Origin: Rhizobium album | GTDB taxonomy: Bacteria; Pseudomonadota; Alphaproteobacteria; Rhizobiales; Rhizobiaceae | Assembly (NCBI RefSeq): GCF_003122325.1 | Contig: NZ_QFBC01000004.1 | Location: 372,001-436,000, forward strand | Reading direction: 5' to 3' | Length of the DNA: 64,000 bases | Part shown: in pieces, positions 7,175 to 16,045 of the stretch | How the letters are laid out: the number at the start of each line of letters is the position of its first letter | How positions within the stretch are numbered: the first letter of the stretch is position 1 | Notes under the pieces: model-generated | What the model saw: only the letters and a program-made list of their open reading frames with translations | What the model was told of the DNA's origin: nothing | Databases searched by the model: none | Translations under genes and position numbers: made by a program

Positions 7175-8413
7175 TCAGTTTTCACTCCTGAAAATACGCG
7201 GATTGGCGGCAAGCAGGACGACGACGAGGATGACGGCGCCGACGCCGTAGAAGGTGCTCCAGTCGACACGGCCGGCCACCTGCGCGGCGACGATGGTGAG
7301 AATGGTGCTGGCAAGCCGGCTGATGCCGTAATAGGCGGCATAGTCGGTCGCGGGCTGGTCGCTCGCCGACCAGCCGAGGATTTTCGCCATCAGCGTCACA
7401 TAGATGCCGCTGATCGCGGCCCCCATCAGGATGCTGCCACCGATGGCCAGTGAACCGTCCGAAAGCAGGCTTGCCAGCAACAGCAGCACGACGGACAGGC
7501 ATCCGGCGATGCTGAAGACGAGATAGGTGACGGAAAGGCCGAACCGCGCCATCAGCGGCATCGACACGAAGGAAACCAGTAGCATGCTGACGGGGCCGAG
7601 CGTTCCGACGACCCAGCCGATCCGCTCCAGCGGCACGCCGATATCCACCAGCATGATGCGGTTGAGGCCGGCGAGCGGAAAGATGACACAGGAAACGGCG
7701 GTCACCAGAGCCAGGCGCCGTCGCCGGTCGGAAAGCAGCAGGACACGCAGCAGGCTGGGTTTTTCCGATACCCGGGCTGCGGCAGCGGACTGCCGCCGCT
7801 CCCCGATCGCCAGCAGCGGGATCAGCAGCACCGTCATCAGACCCGCCAGCAGCAGGAGGGTCGTCGTCCAGCCGTAACGGCTGAAGAAAACGACGAAAGC
7901 ACCGTTGCCGATCATGGCACCGGTGGACAGGGCCGCGAGTTTCAGACCGGAAGCCAGCGGGCGTCTGCCCGGCTCGATCCTCTCGACAGCAAACGCGTCG
8001 AGCGCCGTGTCCATGGTCGCCATCGCCAGCGTCACGGCAAAGCCAAGGCCCGCCAGCAGGGCGACCGGCCATTGCCCGCCCAGCGCAACGAGTACGATGG
8101 CGGTGATGGCGATCGCCTGCATCGCGACGATCCAGCCGGTCCGGTGCCCGAACACCGGCAACCGCATCCGGTCTATGTAGTGCGCCCACAGGAAGGCCAT
8201 TCCGAACGGCAGATAGAAGGCATAGATCCATCCGACGGCGCCGATGTCATGCCCCTGCTGGCGCAAGACGGGCGGCAATCCCCCCTGGACCGTGCCCAGA
8301 ACCGCGCCGAAACCGACATAAAGCGCATTGGCGGCAACGAGGGCGGCAAACTGGCCGGATCGCCCGGCGGAAGGGGTGCTCTCATGTGCGGAAACGCTGG
8401 TCACGGCCGTCAC
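7175..8413 (-). CDS. MFS transporter, RhtX/FptX-like ferric-siderophore permease
   Basis: A 412-residue inner-membrane protein with about twelve hydrophobic segments. It begins the fold at QFAALVAANALYVGFGAVLG and shows loops such as YIDRMRLPVFGHRTGW that match the major facilitator family; the layout and the gene context fit the RhtX/FptX class, single-protein permeases that bring ferric siderophores such as rhizobactin 1021 or pyochelin into the cytoplasm without an ABC system. The start codon overlaps the receptor stop codon by three bases (8411-8413 against 8410-8412), so translation is coupled. No ABC permease or binding protein lies nearby, which supports the single-permease idea. Confidence 0.8.
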   Translation of the reverse strand: MTAVTSVSAHESTPSAGRSGQFAALVAANALYVGFGAVLGTVQGGLPPVLRQQGHDIGAVGWIYAFYLPFGMAFLWAHYIDRMRLPVFGHRTGWIVAMQAIAITAIVLVALGGQWPVALLAGLGFAVTLAMATMDTALDAFAVERIEPGRRPLASGLKLAALSTGAMIGNGAFVVFFSRYGWTTTLLLLAGLMTVLLIPLLAIGERRQSAAAARVSEKPSLLRVLLLSDRRRRLALVTAVSCVIFPLAGLNRIMLVDIGVPLERIGWVVGTLGPVSMLLVSFVSMPLMARFGLSVTYLVFSIAGCLSVVLLLLASLLSDGSLAIGGSILMGAAISGIYVTLMAKILGWSASDQPATDYAAYYGISRLASTILTIVAAQVAGRVDWSTFYGVGAVILVVVLLAANPRIFRSEN

Positions 8414-10923
8414 CAGCGGTAGGAAAGCGAGCCATAGATCGCCCGGCCGTTGCCATAGTTGCAGAAATTGTTGGAAAGGCAGGTGACGTAGGACTTGTCG
8501 AAAAGGTTGTTGACGGTGACCTTGGCCGTCAGACCTTCCAGCGTCGGCGCCTTCTTGCCGAAATCATAGCTGATTGCGGCATCGAACAGCGTATATCCGG
8601 GAACATCCAGCGCTTGTGCCGTCGCGCTGTAGACGTTCGGGGCATAACCGCCGACGGTCTTGCCGACATACCGTACGCCGCCGCCGATTTTCAGCCCTTC
8701 CAGCGTACCGTCGTTGAAGGTGTAGTCCGTCCACAGCGAGGCGGTATAGTCGGGAATACCGATCGGATAATCGCCGACATCGGCCCCCAGGCCTTTGACG
8801 ACTTCCGCCTTGGTGTAGCTGAAGGCGCCGGTCAGGTTGACGCTGTCCGTCACCGCCACCTTGGCTTCGAACTCGACGCCGCGCGAACGCTGCTCGCCGG
8901 TTTGATAGCTGGTCATCGGGTTGAGGGAGGTCACCACGTCCTGCTGGGTGATGTCGAAATAGGCAAGCGTGAACAGGCCGTCGAAGCCGGTCGGCTGGTA
9001 TTTGATGCCGATCTCCTTCTGGTCCGCCGTGGTCGGCTTGAAAGCGTTGCCGTTGGCATCCGTGCCGCTCACCGGCAGGAAGGAGGTGGAATAACTCAGA
9101 TAGGGCGCCAACCCGTTGTCGAAATTGTAGATCAGCCCCAGCTTGCCGCTGAAGGCATCATCCTCCTGGGTGCGCGATGTGCCGGTCAGATGATTGTCGG
9201 TGGTTGTGCGGACAGTATCGTACCGGCCACCGGCGACAAGGGTCCAGTTGTCGATTTCGATCTGGTCCTGCAGGTAGAAACCGGCCTGGCCCAGGCTCTG
9301 CGTCTGGTTGGTGATGCGCGCCAGGGTCAGGTTCGTCGCCACGCCGCGCACAGGATTGAGGAAATCGATGGAGGGTGCTGCGCCATAGTCGCGGAGCTGG
9401 TCCCAGTCGGAATACTGATAGTCGAACCCGAACAGCGCCGTGTGCTGGAAACGGCCGGTATCGAATTCGGCCTGCAGCTGCAGGTCCGAGGTCACGCCGC
9501 GCAGCGTTTCGTCCGTCCCCAGCCCGTAGCGGGTTATCGTATGGCCGTCGGCGGCCATCCCCTGGGTTCCGATTGCCTTCGTCACGGTCGAATGATCGAG
9601 GTAGCGCAGATTGTGCCGCACGCTCCATGTTTCGTTGAAGCGGTGCTCGAACTGGTATCCGATCGTCGCCTGCTTTCGATCGAATTCGCTATAAGCAGGA
9701 TCGCCGTCGTTGAACGAGCGGGGGATCATGCCGACCGGATTGTACCAGAGGCTGCCGAGTGTCGGCAGGACGCCGTAGAACCCGCCCTCCGGATCGCTCT
9801 GGTAGCTGCCGCTGACGGTGAGCGTGGTGTCGCTATCCGGCGCCCAGGTAAACGACGGGGCGATATAGAGGCGCTCCTCCTCCGTATCGAGGACCTGCGT
9901 GTCGGATTTCCTGCCGAGGCCGACCAGCCGGTAGAGCAGGCTGCGGTCCTCGTTGACCGGACCGGTGAAATCGAAGCCGAGCTGCAAACGGTCATGGCTG
10001 CCGTAGAGCAGCTCGATTTCCCGCCGCGCCTCCTCGCTCGGGGCTTTCGAAACCGTATTGATCATGCCGCCGGGATTGACGCCGCCATAGAGCGTCGATG
10101 ACGGTCCTTTCAGGAATTCCAGCCGTTCGAGGCCATAGGTTTCGATTTGCGGGATCGCATAACCGCCGCCCCGCAGCATGCGGAGACCGTCGAGATACTG
10201 GTTGGAATCGGTCGGCGAGCCGAAACCGCGAATATAGGGCAGGTCGTAGCGCGAAGCGGAACCGCGGACCTCGGCGGCAACGCCGGCCGAATAACGCAGC
10301 GCCTGCGTCAGGCTCTGGGCACCCTGCGCCGACGCCTGCTCCTTGGTGATGACGCTGACGGATTGCGGCGTGCGGATGAGAGGCGTGTTCGTCTTCGTGC
10401 CGGTGCCGCTGTTGCGGGCGACATAACCGACGACGGGACCGAGCCGGTCGGTCTTTCCTTCGACGATGATCGGCGCCAGGGCGGTGGCGTCGCCGTTCGC
10501 GCCGCCCGGTATCGCCGAGGTCGTGCCGTTGATCGTCACCGTATTGCCGCTGACCTTGTAGAACAGGTCTGACCCCTGCAGAAGCTGGGCCAGGGCTTCG
10601 CCGCGCGTCATCGTTCCCCTGGCGCCGGGCGAGGTCTTCCCGCGCACCAGCCCGGCATCGAAAAAGAGCTGCAGGCCGGTCTCGCTGGAAAAGCGCATCA
10701 GGGCGGAAGACAGCGATTGCGCCGGGATATCGTAGGACGCCGTCCGCTCCACCGGGGCGGCACCGCCGGTCTGGCCGGCGGCGGGCAATGCCTGCAGGGT
10801 CAGCGCCGTCGACACCAGCAACCCCCAGACAAATCCCCGTTTGCGGGAGCCGATCCCTTCTGCCGCCATTTCGCACCCAGCGATAACCGTCGTTTCGCTT
10901 GCCCGCATTCGTCCCGTCCCCAT
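8410..10923 (-). CDS. TonB-dependent siderophore receptor with N-terminal STN signalling domain (FecA/FpvA type)
   Basis: An outer-membrane transducer of up to 837 residues. A signal peptide (RKRGFVWGLLVSTALTLQAL, ending near PAAGQ) is followed by an STN domain (about 60-120, IPAQSLSSALMRFSSETGLQ) that contacts FecR in the periplasm, a TonB-box region near APIIVEGK, a plug (about 155-290, RTPQSVSVITKEQ) and a 22-strand barrel ending in YGSLSYRW with an aromatic last residue. It imports a ferric siderophore and signals its presence to the sigma/anti-sigma pair encoded just upstream. Start is uncertain: ATG 10923, 10908 (MRASET, with GGGACGG upstream) and 10869 (MAAEGIGSRK) all keep the signal peptide. 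Confidence 0.92.
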   Translation of the reverse strand: MGTGRMRASETTVIAGCEMAAEGIGSRKRGFVWGLLVSTALTLQALPAAGQTGGAAPVERTASYDIPAQSLSSALMRFSSETGLQLFFDAGLVRGKTSPGARGTMTRGEALAQLLQGSDLFYKVSGNTVTINGTTSAIPGGANGDATALAPIIVEGKTDRLGPVVGYVARNSGTGTKTNTPLIRTPQSVSVITKEQASAQGAQSLTQALRYSAGVAAEVRGSASRYDLPYIRGFGSPTDSNQYLDGLRMLRGGGYAIPQIETYGLERLEFLKGPSSTLYGGVNPGGMINTVSKAPSEEARREIELLYGSHDRLQLGFDFTGPVNEDRSLLYRLVGLGRKSDTQVLDTEEERLYIAPSFTWAPDSDTTLTVSGSYQSDPEGGFYGVLPTLGSLWYNPVGMIPRSFNDGDPAYSEFDRKQATIGYQFEHRFNETWSVRHNLRYLDHSTVTKAIGTQGMAADGHTITRYGLGTDETLRGVTSDLQLQAEFDTGRFQHTALFGFDYQYSDWDQLRDYGAAPSIDFLNPVRGVATNLTLARITNQTQSLGQAGFYLQDQIEIDNWTLVAGGRYDTVRTTTDNHLTGTSRTQEDDAFSGKLGLIYNFDNGLAPYLSYSTSFLPVSGTDANGNAFKPTTADQKEIGIKYQPTGFDGLFTLAYFDITQQDVVTSLNPMTSYQTGEQRSRGVEFEAKVAVTDSVNLTGAFSYTKAEVVKGLGADVGDYPIGIPDYTASLWTDYTFNDGTLEGLKIGGGVRYVGKTVGGYAPNVYSATAQALDVPGYTLFDAAISYDFGKKAPTLEGLTAKVTVNNLFDKSYVTCLSNNFCNYGNGRAIYGSLSYRW

Positions 10924-11048
10924 ATGTCCAGTCCCGCATCATGCGGGATCGTTGTCATCCAAGAGGGATCCCCGATTTCGTCCCTCGCATGGTTAGACAC
11001 CCGGCGTGAGCGAACGAATGATCGCGGCAACGAATTTTTTGAAATTTC

Positions 11049-11975
11049 TCAGCGACGGGAAACGATCGCCACGAAGCCGGCGGCGTCCACCACCCGGACC
11101 GGCAGCGTTTCGGCGATGACGGCGAGCGCGCCGTTCGCCTCCTTCGTATCGAAGATCGCGGTGACGGGAATATCGCCCACCGTATCGTCCATCAGGATGA
11201 TCTTGCCGCGCCGATACCGCTCCAGCTCTCTCAGCACGCGCCGCAGCGGCACGTCCTCGAAAACGATCCTGTCGCGCCGCCAGGCCTGGACCGCCTCGAC
11301 GTCGATCGGCCGCGGCGACGTGGCGCCCCGCGGATCGTAGCTGACCTGCCACCCTTCCTCGACGGTGACGGGCACGGAACCGGACGGGGTGACGCGCACG
11401 GAATGCTCGATGACCGTCACCGTCACGTCCCGTTCACTGAACTTGACATCGAACCGCGTCCCCAATGCCTGGATGGTCCCTGCCGCCGCCTCGACGACGA
11501 AAGGACGCGCGGTATCGGCGGCGACGGTGAAGAATGCCTGGCCCCGGTGGAGGATCAGGCGGCGCTCGCCATCCGTGTAGAGGACCGACAGCGCCGAATA
11601 GCTGCCCAGTTCGACGGCACTGCCATCGGGCAGGGCAAAGGCGCGCCGCTCGCCGATATCGGTGACATGATCGGCAAGAAGCCCCGCCGGCAAGGCCCAG
11701 TAACCGCCGGCGGCGGCAAGCGCGGCAAGGCCGCCGAGAACGACGCTCCGCCGGCTGAGCGCCCGGGAGCGGCGAAGCCGCTGATATTCCGGCTTGACGA
11801 TCTCGAAACGGTCCCAGAGCTGCTCGGCCCGCTCGTAGGCGTCGGCATGGGCCGGGCTTGCGGAGATCCATTCGGCAAAACGCGCCCTTTCGCTCGCCGA
11901 CACCTGATCGTCCTGCATGCGGGCAAGCCATTCCAGCGCTTCGATGAACAGGGGATCGGTATCGTCGTCTTTCAT
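11049..11975 (-). CDS. FecR-family anti-sigma factor / surface-signalling regulator
   Basis: A 308-residue inner-membrane regulator. The N-terminal cytoplasmic part (about 10-58) has the DUF4880-type pattern ALEWLARMQDDQVSASERAR and AHADAYERAEQLWDRF. One membrane segment follows (about 77-100). The periplasmic FecR domain (about 105-200) has GERRAFALPDGSAVELG and the C-terminal STN-like part (about 230-305) has RVLRELERYRRGKIILMDD. The membrane segment is preceded by LSRRSVVLGG, which looks like a twin-arginine signal, a feature reported for some FecR homologues such as PupR. It should transmit the receptor state to the FecI-like sigma factor. About 100 bases separate it from the sigma gene. 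Confidence 0.92.
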   Translation of the reverse strand: MKDDDTDPLFIEALEWLARMQDDQVSASERARFAEWISASPAHADAYERAEQLWDRFEIVKPEYQRLRRSRALSRRSVVLGGLAALAAAGGYWALPAGLLADHVTDIGERRAFALPDGSAVELGSYSALSVLYTDGERRLILHRGQAFFTVAADTARPFVVEAAAGTIQALGTRFDVKFSERDVTVTVIEHSVRVTPSGSVPVTVEEGWQVSYDPRGATSPRPIDVEAVQAWRRDRIVFEDVPLRRVLRELERYRRGKIILMDDTVGDIPVTAIFDTKEANGALAVIAETLPVRVVDAAGFVAIVSRR

Positions 11976-12077
11976 GGGCTCCAGCGCAGCATCTCACCGT
12001 TCGGTTCCGTCATAGGCGACCGTCCATACTGTTAAAGACACTTCGCAACGGGTAATCAATGATCGAGAGGCAATGCT

Positions 12078-12578
12078 TCAGCGCAGCGCGCGGTCGAGAT
12101 CGACCATTGCGTTCACGATCGAGCTGATGACCGTGTTGCGCGAGATCCCCATGCGCTCGGCAATCTCGTCATAAGACAGGTCCTCGATCCTGTTGAGGAC
12201 GAAGGCCTCGCGACGGCGGGGAGGAAGCGAGGCGATCGCCTCCAGGAGGCGGCGCAACTCGCTGCGATAGAGCGCGATCGCCTCCGGCGTCGGCTGGCCG
12301 TCGGCAACATGCTCGACGTCGGAACCGGCGATTTCCACGGCCGATCTGCGCTTCATGTCTCGCAGGTGGTTCAGCGCCAGGTTGCGGGCGGCCATGCGGG
12401 CATAGGCCGGGCTTGGCGGCAGATCGTGGCGATGAAGCTTCGCGATCATGTTGGCGAAAGCCTGCTGGACAACATCCTCCGCCGTAATGGAATTGCCGAC
12501 TATGCGCCTGACCAGGGAGCGAAGGCGACCGTGCTCGGCTTCATACAGCTTTTCGATGTCCAACAAGCGCGCAGCCAT
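12078..12578 (-). CDS. FecI-type ECF RNA polymerase sigma factor
   Basis: A 166-residue ECF sigma factor. Region 2 (about 8-78) holds GNSITAEDVVQQAFANMI and ARMAARNLALNHLRDMKRR; region 4 (about 108-162) holds SLPPRRREAFVLNRIEDLSY and DEIAERMGISRNTVISSIV. It probably directs transcription of the receptor-transporter genes downstream when the siderophore is bound. The order sigma, FecR, receptor is the standard cell-surface signalling layout. The start codon ATG 12578 has AAGGGG upstream. The region before it (12690-12730) is AT rich, as expected for an iron-controlled promoter, but I could not identify a clear RirA, Irr or Fur box. Confidence 0.93.
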   Translation of the reverse strand: MAARLLDIEKLYEAEHGRLRSLVRRIVGNSITAEDVVQQAFANMIAKLHRHDLPPSPAYARMAARNLALNHLRDMKRRSAVEIAGSDVEHVADGQPTPEAIALYRSELRRLLEAIASLPPRRREAFVLNRIEDLSYDEIAERMGISRNTVISSIVNAMVDLDRALR

Positions 12579-13380
12579 CTGCCGGTCGCCCCTTCAACGG
12601 TTTCGTTCCATTCCGAGCCAATTTGTCTACGTCGATCGAAAGTTGCCCGCAATCATCCAGTTTTCATTGGGAAATCCTGCGCGGGCAATTAAACAGGTAA
12701 ATTATAGTCAAGTTTATCAATAAAAACACGAGCTTGTGATCGGACCTGGCGTTGTCTGGCTTGATGCGGCGTACGGAGCCGAAAAATCGCGCTTTTCGGA
12801 CGCCGTGTCATAAATACAACATCAGGTCAGCGACCTCTTTTGCCGGAACGAGACGTGGTTCCATCGGCCATGCTTGAGAGGATCGCGCACATATCAAAGT
12901 CATGACACCGATCCTCGGAAGTTGTGCTGGCAGCCGGTTCTAGTTGCATGGATAACGGCGCAGCCCGGAGGCTCCGCTTCCGGAGCCTTTTGGCCGAAGG
13001 CTTTCCCGCCGCGATGTAGCAACGTCTGGATGTTTGGCCCCGGCAACGCACCGGGTCCGGGCTTGCCTCGCTCGCTGAGCAACCCCATATCCTCCAGCGC
13101 TTCAAAATGCACGCAGCCGCGGATGCTGCGCCGCCCTCCGGTCAGCGCTATCGCATGCAAGGGAATCCGCCCGCTGCCCTCATGTTCACCGTCAAGGCCT
13201 GCTCCTCCCAAGATCCATTTCCCCAAATCTTGGCGGCGGCATCACTGCCCTGTTCCTCTGGAAAGGTCGATGATCGAGACTGCATAAATTTGACATTACT
13301 CTGCAAGTTTATACGGTCGGGCTCTTGTCGGCAGGCCGCGCAGGATGCCGTATCGACCGTTTTCCGCATGAGCCAGCCCG
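12579..13380. other. Long intergenic stretch, no convincing gene
   Basis: About 800 bases between the FecI-like gene and the sigma-factor fragment. The first 150 bases are AT rich (12680-12735) and include TATAAT on the minus strand near 12699-12704, a possible promoter element of the sigma gene. From about 12900 to 13280 there are overlapping open frames on both strands, the longest of 137 residues on plus and 108 on minus, but none has recognisable domains, a good ribosome binding site or natural amino-acid composition. It may be decayed coding sequence. Confidence 0.5.
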
Positions 13381-13494
13381 ATGACCACCTCAGCGGCTGA
13401 CATTCACGACGACCTCACGTCGGTGTACCTGCGCCACCGGAAAATGTTGCGCACTGCGCTCAAACGGCGGCTCGGCTCGCATGATCCCCGGCAG
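13381..13494 (+). pseudogene. N-terminal fragment of a second FecI-like ECF sigma factor
   Basis: From ATG 13381 the frame reads DIHDDLTSVYLRHRKMLRTA then LKRRLGSHDPRQ, a clear match to the first helix of sigma region 2 in FecI-type factors (pattern L..Y..HR..L...L.RRLGS.). After about 38 codons similarity ends; the frame then runs into the antisense of the peptidase gene. Region 2.3/2.4 and region 4 are missing, so the gene is truncated and cannot be functional. The break point falls within 20-30 bases of the 3' end of the M20 peptidase gene, as expected if foreign DNA has replaced the rest. Confidence 0.6.
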
Positions 13495-13512
13495 CGACAG
13501 TCACTGGACGGT

Positions 13513-15171
13513 TCATTGCGGCTTATCTTCAAGCACAGAACGCGTCGCCTCGAACACGAGATCCGGGAGCACTTCAAATGTGTAGGGGCCGTGAGCCCGC
13601 TCCCATTTTTGATGATAGTCACGGCCCCATGGGCCAATGTTGACAACTGGAAAACTCAGAGCGTCATCCGCACCCGCGTCGGAATAGGCAGCCGCTGGTG
13701 TGTTGTTGGCCACGAGACGAGCCTGCGCTGAATCCTGCCGAGCACCAAGGAAACTCATGTCGGAGATACCGGCGAATATATGTCGGTCCCTGATCGTGGT
13801 GTCGTATCGGTCTTCGATCATCGGTACGATCGCACGGACAGCACGATGAAAGTTGTTGCCAGCTTGCCTTTGCTGTTCGAGATGAACAAGTGGATAGTGC
13901 AGGCTCCCGAAACCGATGACGACGGCAGGTCCTTCAATGTCCGCTTCTTTCACCATGGCGGCGACGATTGAGCGCGTCGTCTCAAGCGGATTGTCGTTCA
14001 GTGGAGGCGCTGCTTCATATGTTTCGATGCGCCGGGCCACATCGGGGTCGCCCTTGGCCAGAATATGATCGCGCAACTCGGCATAGGTCAGAATGCGCGC
14101 AGCGGCAGTGGGCGCCTCAACGCCTGCTTTCCTACCGTTCCGGATCTGGCGCTCGATCGCAGCATCTGCAGCATTCGCGACTTGTTGTTTGAAGTCGTTC
14201 AGCAGTTCGAGTGCGGTGCGGCGATGGGTAAGCCAGTTGAAGGCGATCCAGACCCTGTCGGGCGTGGTAACATCGTAAGAATCCCTGAGGTCCTTGACCT
14301 CAAGGCAAACGGGCGCCGGTGACATTTCGCCGAAGGCTTCGTCACGCAAATCTGCATTGGTATCGATCGTACGGACAATTTCGGATGCTATCAGATGGGC
14401 GCTGACGCCGTCGAAGGGGTAACCGGCATGGGTCGGCTTGCCTATGACGAAGGCGAACGGCAGAAATTTGCCGATCGAACCCAGATAAATGGCGCGGCCA
14501 TCCACCCCGTCGCCTTCGCAACTCGACGCATCGAGGTTGATCGCTCCTGCGATGTCGAGATCGAAACGACGAGCGATGTCCGGCAACGCATCACGGAAGC
14601 TTCGCATACCGCGTGAACCGTTCTCCTCGTCAGGCGTGGCAACGAAAAGGATATTGCCCTCGGGCGCTTCCAAGGCTGCGAAACGCTCCATCGCAGCTAT
14701 GCCGGCGGCAAGACCACTCTTCATGTCGAGCAGACCACGCCCGGGAACAAAGTTTCCGCTGCGCAAATCCGCGAGCGTCTTTTCCTCCGAGGCGCTGCGG
14801 GGGCGACCTGACAGCTCTTCGATCAATGCCGCGCACAATGGATCCGGATCGCAAGCGAGCGACGACAACGAGCCGTAGTTCGAAATCGATACGGTATCGA
14901 AATGTCCCGCAAGGACGATTGTTCGTCGTCCGGTCCCGCGCACGAGAGCGACAACATTCGAAACGGTTGGATCGCCGTGGCTTGGAACAAGGAAAAGCTG
15001 GCTGCCACGGCTTTGGAAATAGGGTGTGCTGCCGAGAAACTGGTGGAGCCTCTGCGAAAAAGCGGCCTCATCACGGGTTCCCGTGACGCTTGGCCACGAT
15101 GTCAGTTGATATGCCACTTCCCGCGCCCGGCTGGCGGACAACCTTGCACCAACAGATATGTCGTTCGTCAT
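13513..15171 (-). CDS. M20-family metallopeptidase, RocB-like
   Basis: A 552-residue enzyme of the M20 dizinc amidohydrolase family, long like RocB (arginine utilisation) rather than the usual 380-450. The metal and catalytic motifs are in place: AGHFDTVS (H90, D92), RGLLDMKSG (bridging D149) and ATPDEENGS (catalytic and metal Glu at 182-183). The dimerisation insert follows at about 235-340 (FVIGKPTHAGYPFDG). It lacks a signal peptide, so it is cytoplasmic. Substrate is unknown; peptide-like or N-acyl amino acid bonds are likely. It stands alone, without operon partners, between a sigma-factor fragment and mobile-type small genes, suggesting horizontal acquisition. ATG 15171 is preceded by GGAG. 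Confidence 0.85.
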   Translation of the reverse strand: MTNDISVGARLSASRAREVAYQLTSWPSVTGTRDEAAFSQRLHQFLGSTPYFQSRGSQLFLVPSHGDPTVSNVVALVRGTGRRTIVLAGHFDTVSISNYGSLSSLACDPDPLCAALIEELSGRPRSASEEKTLADLRSGNFVPGRGLLDMKSGLAAGIAAMERFAALEAPEGNILFVATPDEENGSRGMRSFRDALPDIARRFDLDIAGAINLDASSCEGDGVDGRAIYLGSIGKFLPFAFVIGKPTHAGYPFDGVSAHLIASEIVRTIDTNADLRDEAFGEMSPAPVCLEVKDLRDSYDVTTPDRVWIAFNWLTHRRTALELLNDFKQQVANAADAAIERQIRNGRKAGVEAPTAAARILTYAELRDHILAKGDPDVARRIETYEAAPPLNDNPLETTRSIVAAMVKEADIEGPAVVIGFGSLHYPLVHLEQQRQAGNNFHRAVRAIVPMIEDRYDTTIRDRHIFAGISDMSFLGARQDSAQARLVANNTPAAAYSDAGADDALSFPVVNIGPWGRDYHQKWERAHGPYTFEVLPDLVFEATRSVLEDKPQ

Positions 15172-15353
15172 TTTACACTCCAGGGATTTTAGATACGACA
15201 GTTGTCAAGAAGTCTGAGGGGACACCCATCTACGCCGTAACAGGATGCAGGTGCCAAGGTATATCTGTTTGGAGCGTGGAACTGAATTGGGTTGGCACCG
15301 CAGAATCTGATATGGGTGTGCATAGGTAACGCGACGAACCAGGGAGAGAGGCA

Positions 15354-15614
15354 ATGGTGCTCAAAACCGACACTCGACAGGCGAACTGGCGTCGTGCCAA
15401 TCCTGCGAAATACGATGCCCACCTTGCCGTGCAACGAGCGTTGAAGTCAGGCACGCTCGAAAAGCAATCCTGCGAGGTTTGCGGGCAAGAATCTGTTGAC
15501 GCTCATCACGAGCAGTATGACCAGCCCCTCAGAGTACGCTGGCTATGCCGCCTCCATCACACTCGGCTGCACCATTACGGCGAGGACATGTTTCCTGTAC
15601 GGAACACTCGTTAG
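15354..15614 (+). CDS. Small HNH-like zinc-finger protein, phage type
   Basis: An 86-residue basic protein. It contains CEVCGQESVDAHHEQYDQPL followed by VRWLCRLHHTRLHHYGE, that is, a CxxC pair, an HH pair, a WLCRLHH motif and trailing histidines, the pattern found in short HNH-type proteins of phages and mobile elements. In such proteins the Cys residues bind structural zinc and the His residues form the nuclease centre. Here the second zinc pair is C..H rather than C..C, so nuclease activity is uncertain. The start ATG 15354 has a purine-rich ribosome site (GGGAGAGAGG). It is the only plus-strand gene before the toxin-antitoxin remnants. Confidence 0.7.
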   Translation: MVLKTDTRQANWRRANPAKYDAHLAVQRALKSGTLEKQSCEVCGQESVDAHHEQYDQPLRVRWLCRLHHTRLHHYGEDMFPVRNTR

Positions 15615-15788
15615 AGAAGCCAGAAGCCCGCAGGCAATCGTTGCCTCCCGCCTGAGGAAGGTTTGCGATCGTGGATGCCTGGCGCAGGTCGGTGTTAGGC
15701 CGCCCAGTCGCCGAGATTGTTGCGCGGCTCGCTCCCGGCATGGAAGACGCCGACGTGCAGCCGCTCCGGGATGTGAGGACCATCGGCA

Positions 15789-16045
15789 ATGACCAGCAGC
15801 CTGCATGTGAGCTTGCCCGATGAAATGCGCGCCTTCGTCGATATGCGCGCGAACGGGAAGAACCAGTACGCGACGCCGAGCGAATATGTGCGCGCGCTGA
15901 TCCGCGAGGACATGGCGCGCGAAGAGGACCGGCTCTATGCGGTTCGCCCCTGCTGCGAGCCGAGCAGGAATTCCGTCGCGGAGAAATGCTTCCCCTCTCC
16001 GCGCTGGATGAAATCGACGCGGAACTCGACAAAGAGCTGCGATAG
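15789..16045 (+). pseudogene. ParD/CopG-type antitoxin gene with a frameshift
   Basis: The first 53 codons (MTSSLHVSLPDEMRAFVDMR, then ATPSEYVRALIREDM) match the ribbon-helix-helix DNA-binding domain of ParD antitoxins. In the C run at 15947-15950 the frame is lost; the adjacent frame continues naturally as LLRAEQEFRRGEMLPLSALD to a TAG at 16043-16045. Adding one C to the four-C run restores a complete protein of about 85 residues that ends exactly where the toxin begins. Without correction the frame reads through into the toxin gene. It is either a true lesion or a homopolymer base-calling error. Confidence 0.75.

Noticed and set aside
12900-13226. Possible gene in the 12.6-13.4 kb gap (108 codons, minus)
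   Set aside because: No recognisable domain, overlapping frames of similar length on both strands and no clear ribosome site; kept only as a note on the intergenic region.
15695-15913. A 72-codon minus-strand frame ending HAGSEPRNNLGDWAA, possibly the tail of a lost gene
   Set aside because: The tail looks protein-like, but the N-terminal part is antisense to the antitoxin and I could not link it to a family.
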